From positions 48,678,172 through 48,742,171 of the forward strand of contig CANTUZ010000004.1 in the NCBI GenBank assembly GCA_947846985.1: a stretch of DNA of 64,000 bases, written 5' to 3'. Below, piece after piece: positions 28,083-41,400 of the stretch. Origin of the DNA: Fratercula arctica. Lineage: Eukaryota > Chordata > Aves > Charadriiformes > Alcidae. Each line of letters starts with the position of its first letter. The stretch's first letter is position 1. A program made the position numbers and the translations under genes. The notes below the pieces were generated by a model. The model worked only from the letters and a program-made list of their open reading frames with translations, ran no database searches and was not told the origin of the DNA.

Positions 28083-31000
28083 CAGTAACTGGAGTAATTA
28101 GCTATCAGTTAAGCAGTAACTGATCTCTTCCTTCCTCATGGGGCGTGAGTTGAAGTATCATCAACTCAAAAGGAGAGAGGACATCACCCTGGGGAGCAGC
28201 ATTGCTGAAACCCAAGTGGAACAGCATCATCTCTTTTTCTTTGGCAGACTATTCACAGTGTCATAGCAGAAGGGCAAGGATAACTTTAAGAATGGCAACC
28301 TCCTTTTTTCCCTACTTTACAGAAAGGCATAAAAGCCCAAAGCAGGGAGGAAGTGGTAGATTTCTTACCAGTGGTGAGAAATCTGGTTAGCAATTGTAGG
28401 GCATGGAAATTGTTGCTTTTGCTTCTCTAAGGACTAGTTAGAGCTGTGGTTTCCTGAGATTTCATCCCTTTCTGCTTTCTGTGGCCTAAGCAGAGAAGTG
28501 GAGAAATCCATGCTCCCAAAAAAACTAGTTTGGGAGGGGAGGAGAGCAGCTGTCCTACAACAGGAGAAGCCTCCATTTATGGGAAGTGTCATTTCCGAGG
28601 GCCAGATGCCAGCGTGCGCTCTGAGTCCCTGATGATGTATTAGAAAGAAGGTCCTCCAGAAGGAGCCTAGGGGAGCTTCAGTTGTTTGTTAGCCATGGTT
28701 GCTCACTTGAAAAATCTGCAGTCAAACAACCTATTTTGACTACAGTGAGGCCTCTTTGATGCCTGCGGTTGTAGCCTCCTGGCTGACCTTTGTGGACTGA
28801 CCAGTACACATGCAACTGTAGGCTGGCTTTTATTCTGAAGCTTGCTCTGGCGTGGCTTTAGAAACCTTCCAACTTTATGAGGGTCAGAAATGGTGGCAGG
28901 GATGGATTGCTTTGGTACAGCTTGGAGGTCTGGTTTGTATTCCCTGACTGCTCTCTCTGCAGCCTTGAGCTCAGAATCCAACAGAGGTGTCAGTTCATAG
29001 CTCATATCACGGGTGGCTTCAGACATCAAACCAAGAGCAGTATGTGACTCATGGTAAGTATAAACTTACTGCCTATAAACACTATTTTAATAACTGTTCT
29101 CTCACTGCATTGATTTCTGCTGAGAGAGGATTTTGGAAGTACGGTTTGTATAACATCGGTGGAGGTGGGGCAGGGTTAGAGGCTTTCCTCAACAGCTGAA
29201 AGTTTGGGTAAAGATCTTGTTAAACCTGTCTCATTCTAGCAGTATCTTGCACAGCAGTGAGGTTGGAGAATATAAGATGAGGGATCAGTTATACAACTTG
29301 ACTGTAACCAGATGTGGAAACTTCAACAGTTATGGCTATAACCTGCTACACAGAAACCGGATCTTTTCTAATTGTGCATCTTGTCGTGTTACCAGCGCTG
29401 CCTGTGTTTTATATCAATCAAAAAGTGGCCATCAGCTACTTTAGATGAGATTCTTAGTCTTTTTTATGGATAACTGGCATCATCTAAATGCCTGGCAGTA
29501 AGTATGCTGAAGTGGAAGACAAAAGACAATCAATTTATTTCCTTAAGAGTACAAGTTACTGCCTGTACAATGAAGTACGTCCTTTTGAAATGGAAGAGGT
29601 TGATTAGTAAAGTGAAGACAATCTCCTCTCGAGATCTGTCTGAGCTGTAAATAAGCAATATCCTTTACTGTGATGTTTTTTCAGTCTTGCCAAGCAATTT
29701 AACAAAATAAGACTTGAGGCCCCAGATTTTGGTTATGGTGTTCCTGTTTGAAGGCAACAGTTCGTCCCAGTTGTGGTCAAGACAGGTTTCTCTGATTTCC
29801 ACAGTTACACAGAGGTTGAGAATTGCCTTAACCTTTCCTTCTACTTGTTGTGGTCCAAACCCCCAGTCTAAAAGCTGAACATTCTCCAATATTGGAAAGG
29901 AGAGAGAGGGATTGGTAACTGGTCGTGATGCCATGGATTTCTTCAATACCTCTTTCAGCTTGAAGTATTCTGTTATCTACCAGGCTGAGAAGGGTTCAAG
30001 GTGCCAAGATCCCAACACTGCGTAAGTGATACCATGTTCAGGCAAAATATTTTGCAGGAAGCTTTAAAGACTGATGGGCTGGTATGGTTTGGGTTTTTTT
30101 TTTTTAATACTATAAGCATGTCCTTTCCTACGCATTAATAAGGTTACTTCTTGGAAAAAAAGATGATTTGGGAGAGGAAGAATGAGAAAATTATGTACAG
30201 CTGGTAATCTGCCAAAAGGAAGCCTTTGAACATTCTTAATAGGCCACTGTTCAGGGAAAATAGTGATACTCTGGCTTGCTTTTTTCATGCTTCAGACAGC
30301 CTGAACAGAGCGTGTTGGAAGACACACCAAGCGCTTTTATCAAGGCATGCTTTGAGACTCACGACTATGCTGTGATCTTGTGCACCGAGTGTCCTGTAGC
30401 ATGATACAGAGGTCACTTAGTGTAACAAAATGAGTACTAAACTATCTTCTGTCCTGTTTTTCCATGTTCTAGAATGAGGTAACAGATTCTGCTCTGCATG
30501 TCATTTCTTCTTCCAGTGTCCTGAAGTCTGCAGCACGATTAACACTCTGTCCCAGCAGCAGGCAGGCCAGTTTTCAGTTGTATGCTCCAGCATACTCCAC
30601 CTTGAGGGCTAATTTTGGGGGTTTACCTGGCTCTGTGGTGTGACTTTCTGGCATTTGGTACAAATAATTTGCATCTTCAAAGACAAAACCAGGCTTTAGT
30701 GACAACGTGCTGTCCCAGCTGTCTAGCTCCACGCTTTCTGAATTAGTGCAGCAAATAAACCCCAGCCCAGATCAACAGGATGGTTGATCAAATCTGATCT
30801 TTATTTGATTCTTGTACAGATAAACTGCAAGTTGTTTCTTCTGGTTATTGAATGCTGTAGTAACTATTTGTTTCTATTTGACGATGAGGGGCATCTGCAG
30901 GTTAGAGAGTGAACAGGACCTCCTTGCCATGATGCTTTTCTGAAGATTCGGTGTCTAGCTGGTTCTGCAATATCTGTAATTCCCAGCCACCCTGTAAGGC

Positions 31001-31400
31001 AGCATTTGTATTTATTTATTTATTTTCAAGAATTGGCCCTGTTAGTTAAGTGTTCTTGAAGTTTTCAGCAGCTCAACTTTCTCTTGGCTTTAGGAAGAGA
31101 TCTAGGATGGACAAAGGTGGACAGCAGAATCTCTTCTTACCTCTTTACTAACATATATAGCCAGGTAGGTTCTGTAAGTAGAATAAAGTCTCTCTGGTAT
31201 ATAGTCAGGGGAAGAAAATTTGCGCTCATGGCCAGCAAGAAGGAGCAGGAGGCTACAGAGCACAGATATTGTTGGATGTGAGGGCTGAAGGGGCTTTTTG
31301 GTTTGATAGCTATAAAGCCAACACAAAGTCATTCCATGTTAGAGCTGGCTTTTCTAAGACGTTAAACACGTATCTGAGCTAGTCATTGAAAAAACTCATC
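28083..31400 (-). other. intergenic; minus-strand open frames of unknown origin
   Basis: On the minus strand, frames at 29976-29665 (WGFGPQQVEGKVKAILNL is a representative piece) and 29029-28703 (ELTPLLDSELKAAERAVREY) have balanced, protein-like composition, and shorter similar stretches lie up to about 30960. No family was recognised. GT-AG models that join some of them give introns of 24 to 41 nt, which is too short. The choice between a decayed retrocopy, a degraded gene and chance is open. Confidence 0.25.
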
Positions 31401-34400
31401 TTAAGAGATCTAGTCCTGATTTCAGTTTGAACAGAAGTTCTAAGACTGTGTAAACGGAAGTTCTTCATTTCAAAAATGAATTTATTCCTTATCATTACTA
31501 GGTAGCGACAAGTTAACTTCACTGAGGAGCTCACAGTTTTGAATAAGTTACTTCAGACTCCACCATAAAATCCTGCTACTTGACCATGTTAAAATTATCC
31601 AAGATCTGTATCGTAAGCCAGAGGAAATCATCTGTAGGATAATTAGCACCTCAAGAAGAACAATAGGAAATAGCAGAATGACAAGAAATAGAAAAGGCTG
31701 CTGAACAAGAAAAGCTGTTTGTTTTGCCTTATTAAAAATGAGAACAAGTGTCAGGGTAGAGTTGAGAAAAGCTATCAGCCAGCTATTTTTCAAAGAGATT
31801 AGAACAACTGCACAAGTTTTTAAAAATGCAAGTAAGAGGAAGAAATGAACATGAAACTACCATGTGGTAGAGATCCAGACTTGATTTCAAAACTACACCC
31901 AGCACCTTGCCGCTGGCTCCTAATGAAGCTGGCAGTGTTCAGCATCGGTGGCTGGGGTGGAGAGGGAGATACTGAGAAAAACTGAAATAACTTGGCAACA
32001 TGGCAGTGAATAAGGTGTGCACAAGTTATAGGAACCAAGTGATCGCTCTCCTGGAATTTTCAGTTCTTCAGATGTAATGAAAAGCAGCGATTCTAGTATC
32101 CAGCCTCGGGATGGTATTGCATGCATGGAGAGCCTCTACTGTAGTCGCTGGTTTTTAAGGGGAGGGGAGCTTAAAATTCAACCTGAAGGACAATTGCAAG
32201 TGAGCACAAAGGGGAGATGTTTGCTGAGGATAATTATGCCATACCACCCTGATGACTGCTGTTGTTGAGTCTTCTCAAACAAAATCCAGGTGCAGTGCAG
32301 TATTACATGTGATGACATGAGCTAACAGCTGGGAAAGATGGGAATTACAAATTGCATGAGGATCTGGCTAAGGGAGATAGGATGAAAGGTAGTCTGAAGG
32401 GTAACTGATGGGGTTCCTCGGGGATCTGTCGTGGAGCTGATACTAGTTGTCAGTACTGACATTCCACTATAAGCAGGAACGTGCTGATGAGACAAAAAGA
32501 GTAGAGAGCTTCATCCCAGAGGATGCTGGGATATTACATGGGAAGAAGAACAGGTAACCTTGAGGAGTGGACTAACAAATAAACCAGATTGTTTTAGCAC
32601 TAGAGTTCATTCAGCTGTCGATTAGGACCTCGCCTGAAAGAGTCCTCATTATACACCATGATCATGGAGGGCTTTGAGCCTCCAATGTGCTGCATCTTTG
32701 AAAGAGAAATGCAACCCTAAAATGGTGCCACCATGGGGATGAAGGAGCAAGGGCTGCAAAGGGGCTCGGTGCTCCTTTGCTGGAAGCTGGAGTACAGTCC
32801 TGCTTGCTCGTGCCTGTAGCTCTTACACTGAAGCTGGAGCAGAGGGAGCGCTGAGTTGGTGAGTGGAGTGGACCAGAATACCTTTCCCAGCCCAGCTGGC
32901 TCAGGATAAGGCATTTCCTTCATTCCCAAATTAATGTGGAAAACCAAGGCTAGTTAAGTGGGGGATAACACCCAAGGGGCTGGAACCTACATCTGTATGT
33001 ACTACTTTGACCCTATTTCCTACCCCATAAGATTAACTTTTATGTTATGCATTTCTCAAGGAAATAGTTTTATCTACCCCCAGAGCAGAGGAGCAGATTT
33101 TCCCAGGGAGCCCATCTGAGTTCCCAGCCAGGACGTCTTCCTGAAAGAGCCAGAAGGAAGAATGAGGACAGAAAAATGATAAAGCCTATTCACTTCAGGA
33201 CAAAAAGATCATTAACTAACTTAAATATTTTGTTCCCCACCCATGGAGATAAAGCAGGATCATATAGACAAATTCCCCAAAAGGAAATAAACAGATAATA
33301 AAATCAGTAGACAATTTCCTTTTCCGTTTTTACAAATCACAGCAAGACAAATTGCTCAGAAGAGGCAAGACCAGAGCTGTGGGAAGTTCTTCAGGGTGCA
33401 TATGCATACCCCATACGGAGATGCCTATTCTGTTTGAAGTCGCAGCTTTAGAGACTCAAACCATAGAAATATTTTATTAAAATTTGAAGGGGGGCAGGGG
33501 GGAATTGGTCTTAGGAAAGCTCAAGTTGCCCTGGATGCAGTCATTACAGAAAAAATTTATATAAGGCTCTACATTAATTCTTGCCAGGTAGACCACCATC
33601 CCAGTGTTGTGCTGTAGTACCCAGCTAACCGCTCAGCTGGAACCGGGGCCACTCCCCCAGCTCTATCCCCTGCTGACAGAATTGCTTAAAACCCAACAGG
33701 CAGGTTTTGAACCACCATCTGCTTGTTGCTGCCCCTCCTAATTTTGGGGGACTTGGTGGTTCCTGAGTATAAGCTGGTTTGCCTCGTGGGGTGGGAGAAG
33801 AGGCTGTTTCTCCATGAGGATCGTGACACGATTTTCTATTTTAAACTGTGCACACTCAGGTCGCTGTCTCGTTGCCCTGCTTGTCTGTGCACAGGATCTC
33901 ACGGCCACCAGAAATTATTTGATCCTATTCATGGCCATAAGGAACAGCAGTTTATAGGGCTGACTTTCACCATAGCAAATTGAGAAGAATTCACACCAGG
34001 TGGTGAGGTGATACACGAGGAGAGCGTCACTCTGAGTGGACGCTGGAGCGAGTGAAGCAGCAGCACTGGCTTGTGTTGTTTCTCTGCCAGCTGCAAAGAG
34101 ATACCTGAGCAGTATGAGGATATATGTTATGGAGAGAAGGGTAATCTGCAGCTCTGACCAACTCAGTCTAGTGTAATATTCCCACTTCAGGAGTATTGCA
34201 ACCTGCTTCCTGATTCTTTTCTGGAGCCAGCACAAGGCTTAAGCAGAATGGGCAGAATGGGCTCTGGAGTCTGCAAACGGATCTTGCCCTCAAAGCATTT
34301 GCAACTTGACCATCCTGTGGGTACGGAGGGTGCCCAGAGCAGCCACGCTGCTGACCTGCATGCATGGAAACCCGGACACAGCTGGCTCCAGGAGCAGCCG

Positions 34401-37400
34401 CCCTGGAGTGGGACGAATAGCATCAAGCGTGCGATTCCATCTTGTCAGATGGTCAGAAAGTGAAGAATAGATGGGAACTGACGTTGCTGATGCAAAGCTG
34501 TTGTGTTTTGGGGTTTTTTTTGCAGGAGCACTTTGTAAATGTTGATCTCAGATACACATACACTCTGATGATCCAGACTTTGTGGCATCTGTTTACTTTG
34601 AATTTCACCGTCATATCCATTGCCAGCTCTCTAGCTTCTGTGATTCCTACTTCAAAAAAATAGTGAATAAAAAGGGTGCTGTTTTTATATGACAGCTAAT
34701 TATTCAGTTTAACTACTAAGTATAGAAAAAAACACAGTAGCTACAGCTGAATTGCTGTTTTGCTCCTTCAGTGAATAACACACCTTCTTTGACACACCTA
34801 TCGTGCCTTAATTTTTACAATAATTGGAAAGAATGTCACCTGCCCTGTTAAGAGAGAAATTATCCTACCCTTGGCCAAAACATATTCCCTTTCTCTATGT
34901 TTGGAGTCCTTCTCTGAGGAAGTAAAATTAAGAATTCCCCACTGATTCCCCACGAGTAAGATTAGCAGTTGCCGCATCCAGAAATATCTCTCTTATTCTA
35001 AACCAATTAGCAAAGGATAATGACTGGTTTTTTTACATCAAGAAACCATAAATAACACAGCCTGTGATCTCTGTGTTTGAGGATGTGAGATGCTGGATTA
35101 AATTTTGATCTGAATAAGGTATTTGTCTTCATTCCTTCCTTCCACCCCTTGTATTTCCAGCAACAGCATGAAAAGAAATCAGAGTGCTGGTGCCATTTTT
35201 GTTGTCTTGGCTGAAGAAGGCAAGAAGAATCTTTGGGCTCGCTTGAAACCTCGCACCGAACCTTTTGGTGTCTATTTAAAAATTACTATTGCAAAATCAT
35301 ACCTCCATCTAGGATCTGGCAAATTCAAAAGGAAAAATCAAAAAAAGAAAAATGAAACAAGAAAAATCAAAATATCAAAATTGTTCTACCAGCTAGAATA
35401 AAGATTATGGCCTGGTTGCATGTTGAAAGCAAGAAAACAGAGCTTTGAGCTCCTCCAGAAAGCCTCACGCTCAGCTGAAGTGATACTAAAATGTTTCAGC
35501 TAAAACATAAGGTCTTGTAGAGCAACGGTTTCCTGAATGTTCTAAAACTCTGTGCAAATCCCTTTACATATGCCAGTACGGATCAATTCTGTTAAAATCC
35601 CAAAGATTAAAAATGCAACCTCACCACTTCATCTGCTCCAAGCGGTCCTCCCTGCTGAGGGCATTAAGAGACGCTGCTCTTACGGTTCCCACTGTTAGAG
35701 GGACCTTCCTATCGCCCTCACCTGTCCTTAGGTGATTGAGTCTTGAAATTGGGAACATTCTCAGAAACTTACAGTAGTAGCTTTTAACTCGAGGACTCTT
35801 CAAAGTGCCATGATATCCTTTTTATTAAACTCCATTTGCAAAATACTCTCCCTCCATCCCGTCCTCTCTCCAGGATCCACTGGCAGCTCCATAGCAGGAA
35901 TAGCCAGGGCTCCTGCTTTAACATTCACTGTCTAACTCAGTCGCCAGGTTCTTCATGTCCTGCCACCTCTGTTTTGTGTAAAAAGTCTTCTCCATAACTT
36001 AATGCCTTCCCAAAGAGCCAGGAGTGATATATCTAGTGTCCTGATTTTAGATGTCGACTCTCAAAGCTATTTACAATCCAGAGTTGTTTGGTTAGAGCAC
36101 ATCTGTCAGAAAAACATCATCATGAGACAGAGAATCTGTTTCCTCACTGGTAAAATATGTGCCTGGTTTACAGTTTGAATTCATCTTTTGTTTCTTGTGT
36201 TTTTCACTGCTATACTCAAGATCATTTAATATGTGATATTTTCCCCTGAAGATCCTTTCATTTTATGAACAAGTTACCTCTCCATTTTGTTTCAGATAAT
36301 AAAAACTGTTTTAAATCCTTACTTATAGGCACTATTTCAACCATTTCCTTTCTGCAGTTTGTTCTTGTACACTTCCTATATATCACTGATTTTTTTTTTT
36401 TAAGAACTTTGGAAAATTTAGATTTATGTCAGCTAAATGCCCATTACTTACAGCTTTTCATTATTGCTCTAAAACTGTTTAACCCTGCTGTTGCCACAGT
36501 ATGATTCAATAGGATATAGATATATTTGAAATAAGCTGATGGTCCTGAAATAGTAAGACCTGTTGCTTTTCTAAGCACTAAGTCCAGAACATGAATCAAT
36601 GTTAAATTATTTCTGTGCAGTTTGAGGCCAGTTACCTATGATACTTTCGAAGAGATGACATAGTATATTTTTGCAACATACACATTTGTTTTCCGAAGCA
36701 CCGCAAACAGCTTTTTATTGCACCATTTAAAACAAAGTCCAAGCAGTGATATAAGCATATGGAGATATGAGAAATCATACTGATTGTAGATAATTTGGAT
36801 TCCTCGTTTACAGTAAGTAAACTTATGCTGTGTTTACACTCATATAAGTGGACTTCTCGGTGTTTCCATCATTTGCTCTGGAGCCACTGTAACCAACCTG
36901 TGGTTACGGTGCCTGTGGCAGCATTTTGCAATTCAGTTGTGATTTCAGTTCACCATCATTGGCCTTTAAAAGTCATTTTTCTGCCAGGTGTAGTTATTTC
37001 AGTTTTAATACGAAGGGAAAAACAAGTTTTTTCACCAGCTTTTTGGTGCAATCAAACATCTTTCATTAATTTCTTAACAAGGCCAAATATCTTTCAGGTG
37101 TTTTTTTTTATTGGCTTAAGAGTTCGGGGGGGAGCGGGGGGGAGTGTTGTTGGTTCTTATTTTGGTTTGGCTGGATGGTTTTGTTTGTTTTGGTGGTTTT
37201 CTTGGAGGGTATGTGTTCAGATAAAAGGCAAAGTGTGCCACTAGAAACTTTTTATGTTTCTATGTTTTTCTCAAAGTTTTACCACATCCATTTTCCTCTA
37301 TAAGCACAGGGAAAGCAGTGAGTCATTCTGCTTGGCAAATACACCCACCCCCAGTGCTTTCTCAGAGAGAAATGTTCTCTTTTTAATTGTCATTAAAAGC

Positions 37401-37841
37401 AGTTTCCTTGATGTGATACTCAGGAATGCCTTCTTCAAATGAAATCTGTTCCTTGCCTATTTTATTGCAAGGCTCTGATCACATTAGACTCTGATGCATT
37501 TGAAGACTTATTCCTGGCCTGGAAATAGTGTGTCCTTGCACATAGATACAAGATGCAACAAGAGAGTATGTGAGAATGTGTTTTGAGTGGAGTTCTTAAG
37601 CAATATTATATAGATTAATATAATGTGTGACATCTGTATTTATGTGGCATATGCATATATATTATGTGTGTGTAAATATATACACACACATATATAAAAA
37701 TTGTAATTTCCACCTTTGTTTGCTGAAAACCCCTGGGGACTTGGATAGTCATGTCACTCCTAAGGTTTTGGATCTGGGATGCCAAACCCATTGCCACAGG
37801 TCAGTGCTACAAGCCTGTAAGTTCAAATACCAAACTTTAAA
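31401..37841. other. intergenic, no gene recognised
   Basis: Apart from the possible CR1 remnant near 32380-32620, the stretch shows only short chance frames on both strands. There are G-rich runs at about 33488-33502 and 37125-37143 and a short (TG)n/(AC)n with TATA units at about 37655-37697. No splice-bounded exon with recognisable protein was found. Confidence 0.6.
32380..32620 (+). mobile_element. possible ancient CR1 fragment
   Basis: The segment contains GATGGGGTTCCTCGGGGATC, which resembles the CR1 block coding GVPQGS, and downstream ACGTGCTGATGAGACAAAAAG, which resembles the CR1 block for ADDTKL. The order and spacing fit a decayed CR1 ORF2, but intervening sequence has diverged. 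This is a weak call made by eye. Confidence 0.3.
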
Positions 37842-38178
37842 ACTTACCAGTACCTGAAGGGTCCCGATAAGAAAGCCGGAGAGGGACTTTTAACAAGGGC
37901 ACGTAGTGATAGGACGAGGGGTAATGGCTTCAAACTGAAAGAAGGGAGATTTAAATTAGATATCAGGAAGAAAATTTTCACTCTGAGGGTGGTGAGGCAC
38001 TGGAACAGGTTGCCAGGGAAGCTGTGGATGCCCCATCCCTGGAAGTGTTCAAGGCCAGGCTGGATGGGGCTTTGAGCAGCCTGGTCTAGTGGGAGGTGTC
38101 CCTGTCCATGGCAGGGGGGTTGGAACTAGATGATCTTTAAGGTCCCTTCCAACCCAAAACATTCTATGATTCTATGAA
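37842..38178 (+). mobile_element. CR1 LINE 3' fragment
   Basis: Starting near ACTTACCAGTACCTGAAGGG, the sequence encodes the end of CR1 ORF2 (DRTRGNGFKLKEGRF, then LDIRKKIFTLRVVRHWN) with a break near the end. It then reads through the CR1 3' UTR block TTGGAACTAGATGATCTTTAAGG and ends with two tail octamers, ATTCTATGATTCTATG, at 38161-38176. It belongs to a different subfamily from the copy at 27297-28070 and lies in opposite orientation. Confidence 0.95.
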
Positions 38179-38289
38179 AGCAAAAGAAAATAACTTACTG
38201 ATAGTGAAAACGATGTGCTCCCTTGCAGGACACGTTAAAAATACTGAGCAGGATTTCTAAGGCGGTGCTTTTTTCCAAGAAGAGAGATC

Positions 38290-38490
38290 TCAGACCCAGC
38301 TCTTGCCGGACGGGCGACAGGTTTTCCTGCATTGCCATCTGCTGGGGGCTGCGCCCAAACGCAGCCCCGGCCGCCCACCCCCGGTCCCGGCCGGCGGGGG
38401 ATGCGCTGGGAGGGGATGCGGGATGCTCCCTGCACCCCACCGTCTTCTGTCAGCCCCGTCCCCAGTGGTCCTCCTGCCCGCGGCTTAAAC
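38290..38490. promoter_or_regulatory. isolated GC-rich, CpG-containing islet
   Basis: A block of about 200 bp is much richer in G, C and CpG than its surroundings (GCCGGACGGGCGACAGG, then GGTCCCGGCCGGCGGGGGAT). It contains a perfect 9-bp hairpin, GGGGCTGCG at 38345-38353 and CGCAGCCCC at 38360-38368, with a 6-nt loop. No recognised exon adjoins it. It could be a promoter of an unannotated transcript or an enhancer; that is inference. Confidence 0.4.
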
Positions 38491-41400
38491 ACCGGCTGAA
38501 ATGCCCTGGGCTTCTCATGTAGGGGAAAAGAAATAGGATTTGTGCGTGTCGTTAACTAGGCACGGTTTTGCTGAAGGGTGAGGAAGCTCAGTGCTTTATA
38601 AAGTTAATTTTCACTCTTATCTGAAAATGTAAAGTACTTTATGCTTCTCCTAGCTCTGTGAGCTTAAATAATCCGTTATATATTTTTTCCTATGAAGTTT
38701 TTTTGAAGAAATAAAATAATTTCCAAATAAATTCAGATTTTTTTTTCCTAAACCATCAGGAAGCTGTGCCTCTCAGTGGCTGTCCCTCTTTCGCAGCCAT
38801 GTAGGAATGTGGTGACAAAAGCAACGACAGAATATTTATTTTCTGTGATTTAAGATGAGAGAAGGCTGTCACAGTTACCCAGCTCAGACCACTGCTGGCA
38901 GTGCAGTGTCCTCTGCTATCCCTATAAATATATCTTGTCCATTTGAAATTACTGAGTGCCAGATTTGTGTTTAAATTTAAACCAAACCAAACCAAACCAA
39001 ACAAACAAAAAAACCCAAACCATTTTGCCACAATTCAAGTGACATGACCTGGAGTAGAACTGGACATTCGGAGATCTGCAAGCCCATGCCAGAGGCTGTT
39101 GAAGGGGTTGCTCCAGAGCAGACTCGTGCATATCCACAGATCACAGATTCACACAGATTCTGCCAGAAAAAAAGTCTCACCCTGGCTACGTTTTACTGAT
39201 GTATCAAGAACTGACCCATTTTTTTTTATGGAGGAAATTATTAGGGGAACAAAAAGGTTGGTCTTTCATCTACTGTCCCTCTCGGAGGGGTTGACCTTTA
39301 TGCCGCTCTTAATAGGAAGTTAAGAAAACTTTGTGTAGTTTCCTGGGGCATATTTGCTGCCACTACTTTTCCAGTATTTGATGTAATTTTACTGTTATGA
39401 CTTGTGCAAAGCAGAAAAGTAGCAATGATTCATTTAAGAGGCCTTTTAACGCTTGCATGAAACAAGCTGAAACACAAAATATGGGTGGCTGCATGAGCTC
39501 ACTCGAGGGCAGGTACGTGCTGCTGGGGGTGCTGCAGCTCAGGGGATGGAGTCAGCACCCCAAATTCTGCACTCGGCTCTTCTGAGAGGATATCACATGG
39601 TCTTCTTAAAATCAGCCTATTCTTTGTGTATGTAGACTGTATCTACAAGTCTTGTTCCTTGCTGTATTGAGGTTCAATTGCCTAAAAGTTTGTGCAACAT
39701 TTTGGGAGTCTTAGTAGTGCACAATATAAAAGAATAGCCGTATGGTGGTCATGGACTGTCATGATGCACTTGCTGCAGAAACGAAGGGCACGCAGAAGGG
39801 TCCTAATATATGAAACATGAATAAATATTTTCCCATTCTGCTCCCACTTACATACCGAGCCACAGAAGTGCAAAACAGCTCCTTAAAAGCATAAATAAAT
39901 TAATGGCTCCATACAGTTCATAACACTTGCTACCTTCCTCTTTTCAAGACACTTCCTTCTTCCTTTTAGTTAAACTTCAATATTTCCTTCTCTCTCAAAC
40001 TGTGGTCTTTGTACTCTATTTATGTTTTAACTACCTCCTAGTCCCCTCAAGCCAGGGACTTTCCTTCTGCCTACAACAGCTGACCTGTATAAATAATCTC
40101 TTCATAAAGACAAAGAGTTCTTTTATCACAACAGTAAAAGAAATTCCCTAGAATAGCTTGTTTTGATCCATGTGGCTTTCCTGGTCACTGCTCATAAAAG
40201 GTGATGGAAATACCAAACAGGCCTGAAGGCTGAGAGCGTGCTCATTTGGGGACTCTCCTGGTGCTGAGGCAATACGGTGGATTTTGACTGATGACTGAGG
40301 ACTCGCTCCTGTGAATGAGTGATCACAACATAACTGCGGGTTCAAGCTGCCTGGTGCACGAACAGGGCAGAGAAATCTGAACTGGAAAACCACTGATCAG
40401 ATGGTGTCTGTGTGATGGTGTGCAACGGCTGTATGACACATGCAGCCCCACCGCCTGTCCATAGCTGATGGTGATGACAACAGTTTCACATCAGGAATGG
40501 ACTTCATCACTCCCATTTTAACTGAAGGCAGCACTACAGCTTTTAGCAGCTTCAGAGCGGTTCTCTCCTTTTCCACATCCTTGGGAAAAGAAGAAAAAAG
40601 TGATTCCTTTAGATATCTGAAGCCACAGCTCTGTGCAGTCTCTCATTTGGAGAAACCAGCTCGAGTGACCACAGTTCTATTACAGGCTGTAGCTTCCCAG
40701 GGATGGGACAGTTCAGATGTCGGGCAGAAAGAGCTTCAAAAACCTACTATCAATGAATCAATGTGACACCCAAACCAGTCTCTTTAAGTTAAGAAACTTC
40801 TGCTAACATCCTGTTTGAAAGCAGTCCTATTTGCATACGTGTGAAAGTGGCATTTCTGTTGCTGTATGATTCAGCATCAGAGGGTCTTAATGCATAATTT
40901 TGCTGTTCTTTTCTTCTGCACTCTCCTTTTCTGCATGTTAACAAGCTTTAAGCTCCTCCTTTTCTGAACCACCTGATCTGAGTCCTGCCTTAAAGGCTGG
41001 TATCCCCAAGATCGCCAGAGACACTTCCTTGCAGTGCAATGGGATGTGCCTTGATCTTCTTTGGGTACATTCATGTAGAAATACTAACTTGTGATGTAGA
41101 CATATATTGTCTAACACAGAAAAATGCTCGTTAGGTTCCAGTTAGAGTCTGCATAGATCTTTCCACAGAGGAAAAAGCAACTTACCCTGGTTAATGCTAG
41201 TCAAGTGTGTCAATGTCAGCGTGCAGTTTCAGGAAATGCTGTAGGATCATTTTTAAAAATTATTCTAGACGTGAATATAAGCTACATGTAGGAAGGCACT
41301 CCTTGATTTGTGATGGTTCTCCTACAGCTATTCCTGCTCCATCCAACTTATAAATGGTTATTTAATTAGTGATCTAGACCGTACAGAGCAGGTTCATCCA

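Noticed and set aside
29106..29976. Five-exon minus-strand gene model with GT-AG junctions in phase
   Set aside because: The frame can be kept across 29976-29669, 29644-29560, 29401-29343, 29301-29226 and 29195-29106, but three of the four introns would be 24, 41 and 30 nt, too short for vertebrate splicing, and one exon has a TAA.
36795..37244. 149-codon plus-strand frame
   Set aside because: It is rich in Cys, His, Phe and Trp, ends in a G-rich run, and has no recognisable domain or splice context.
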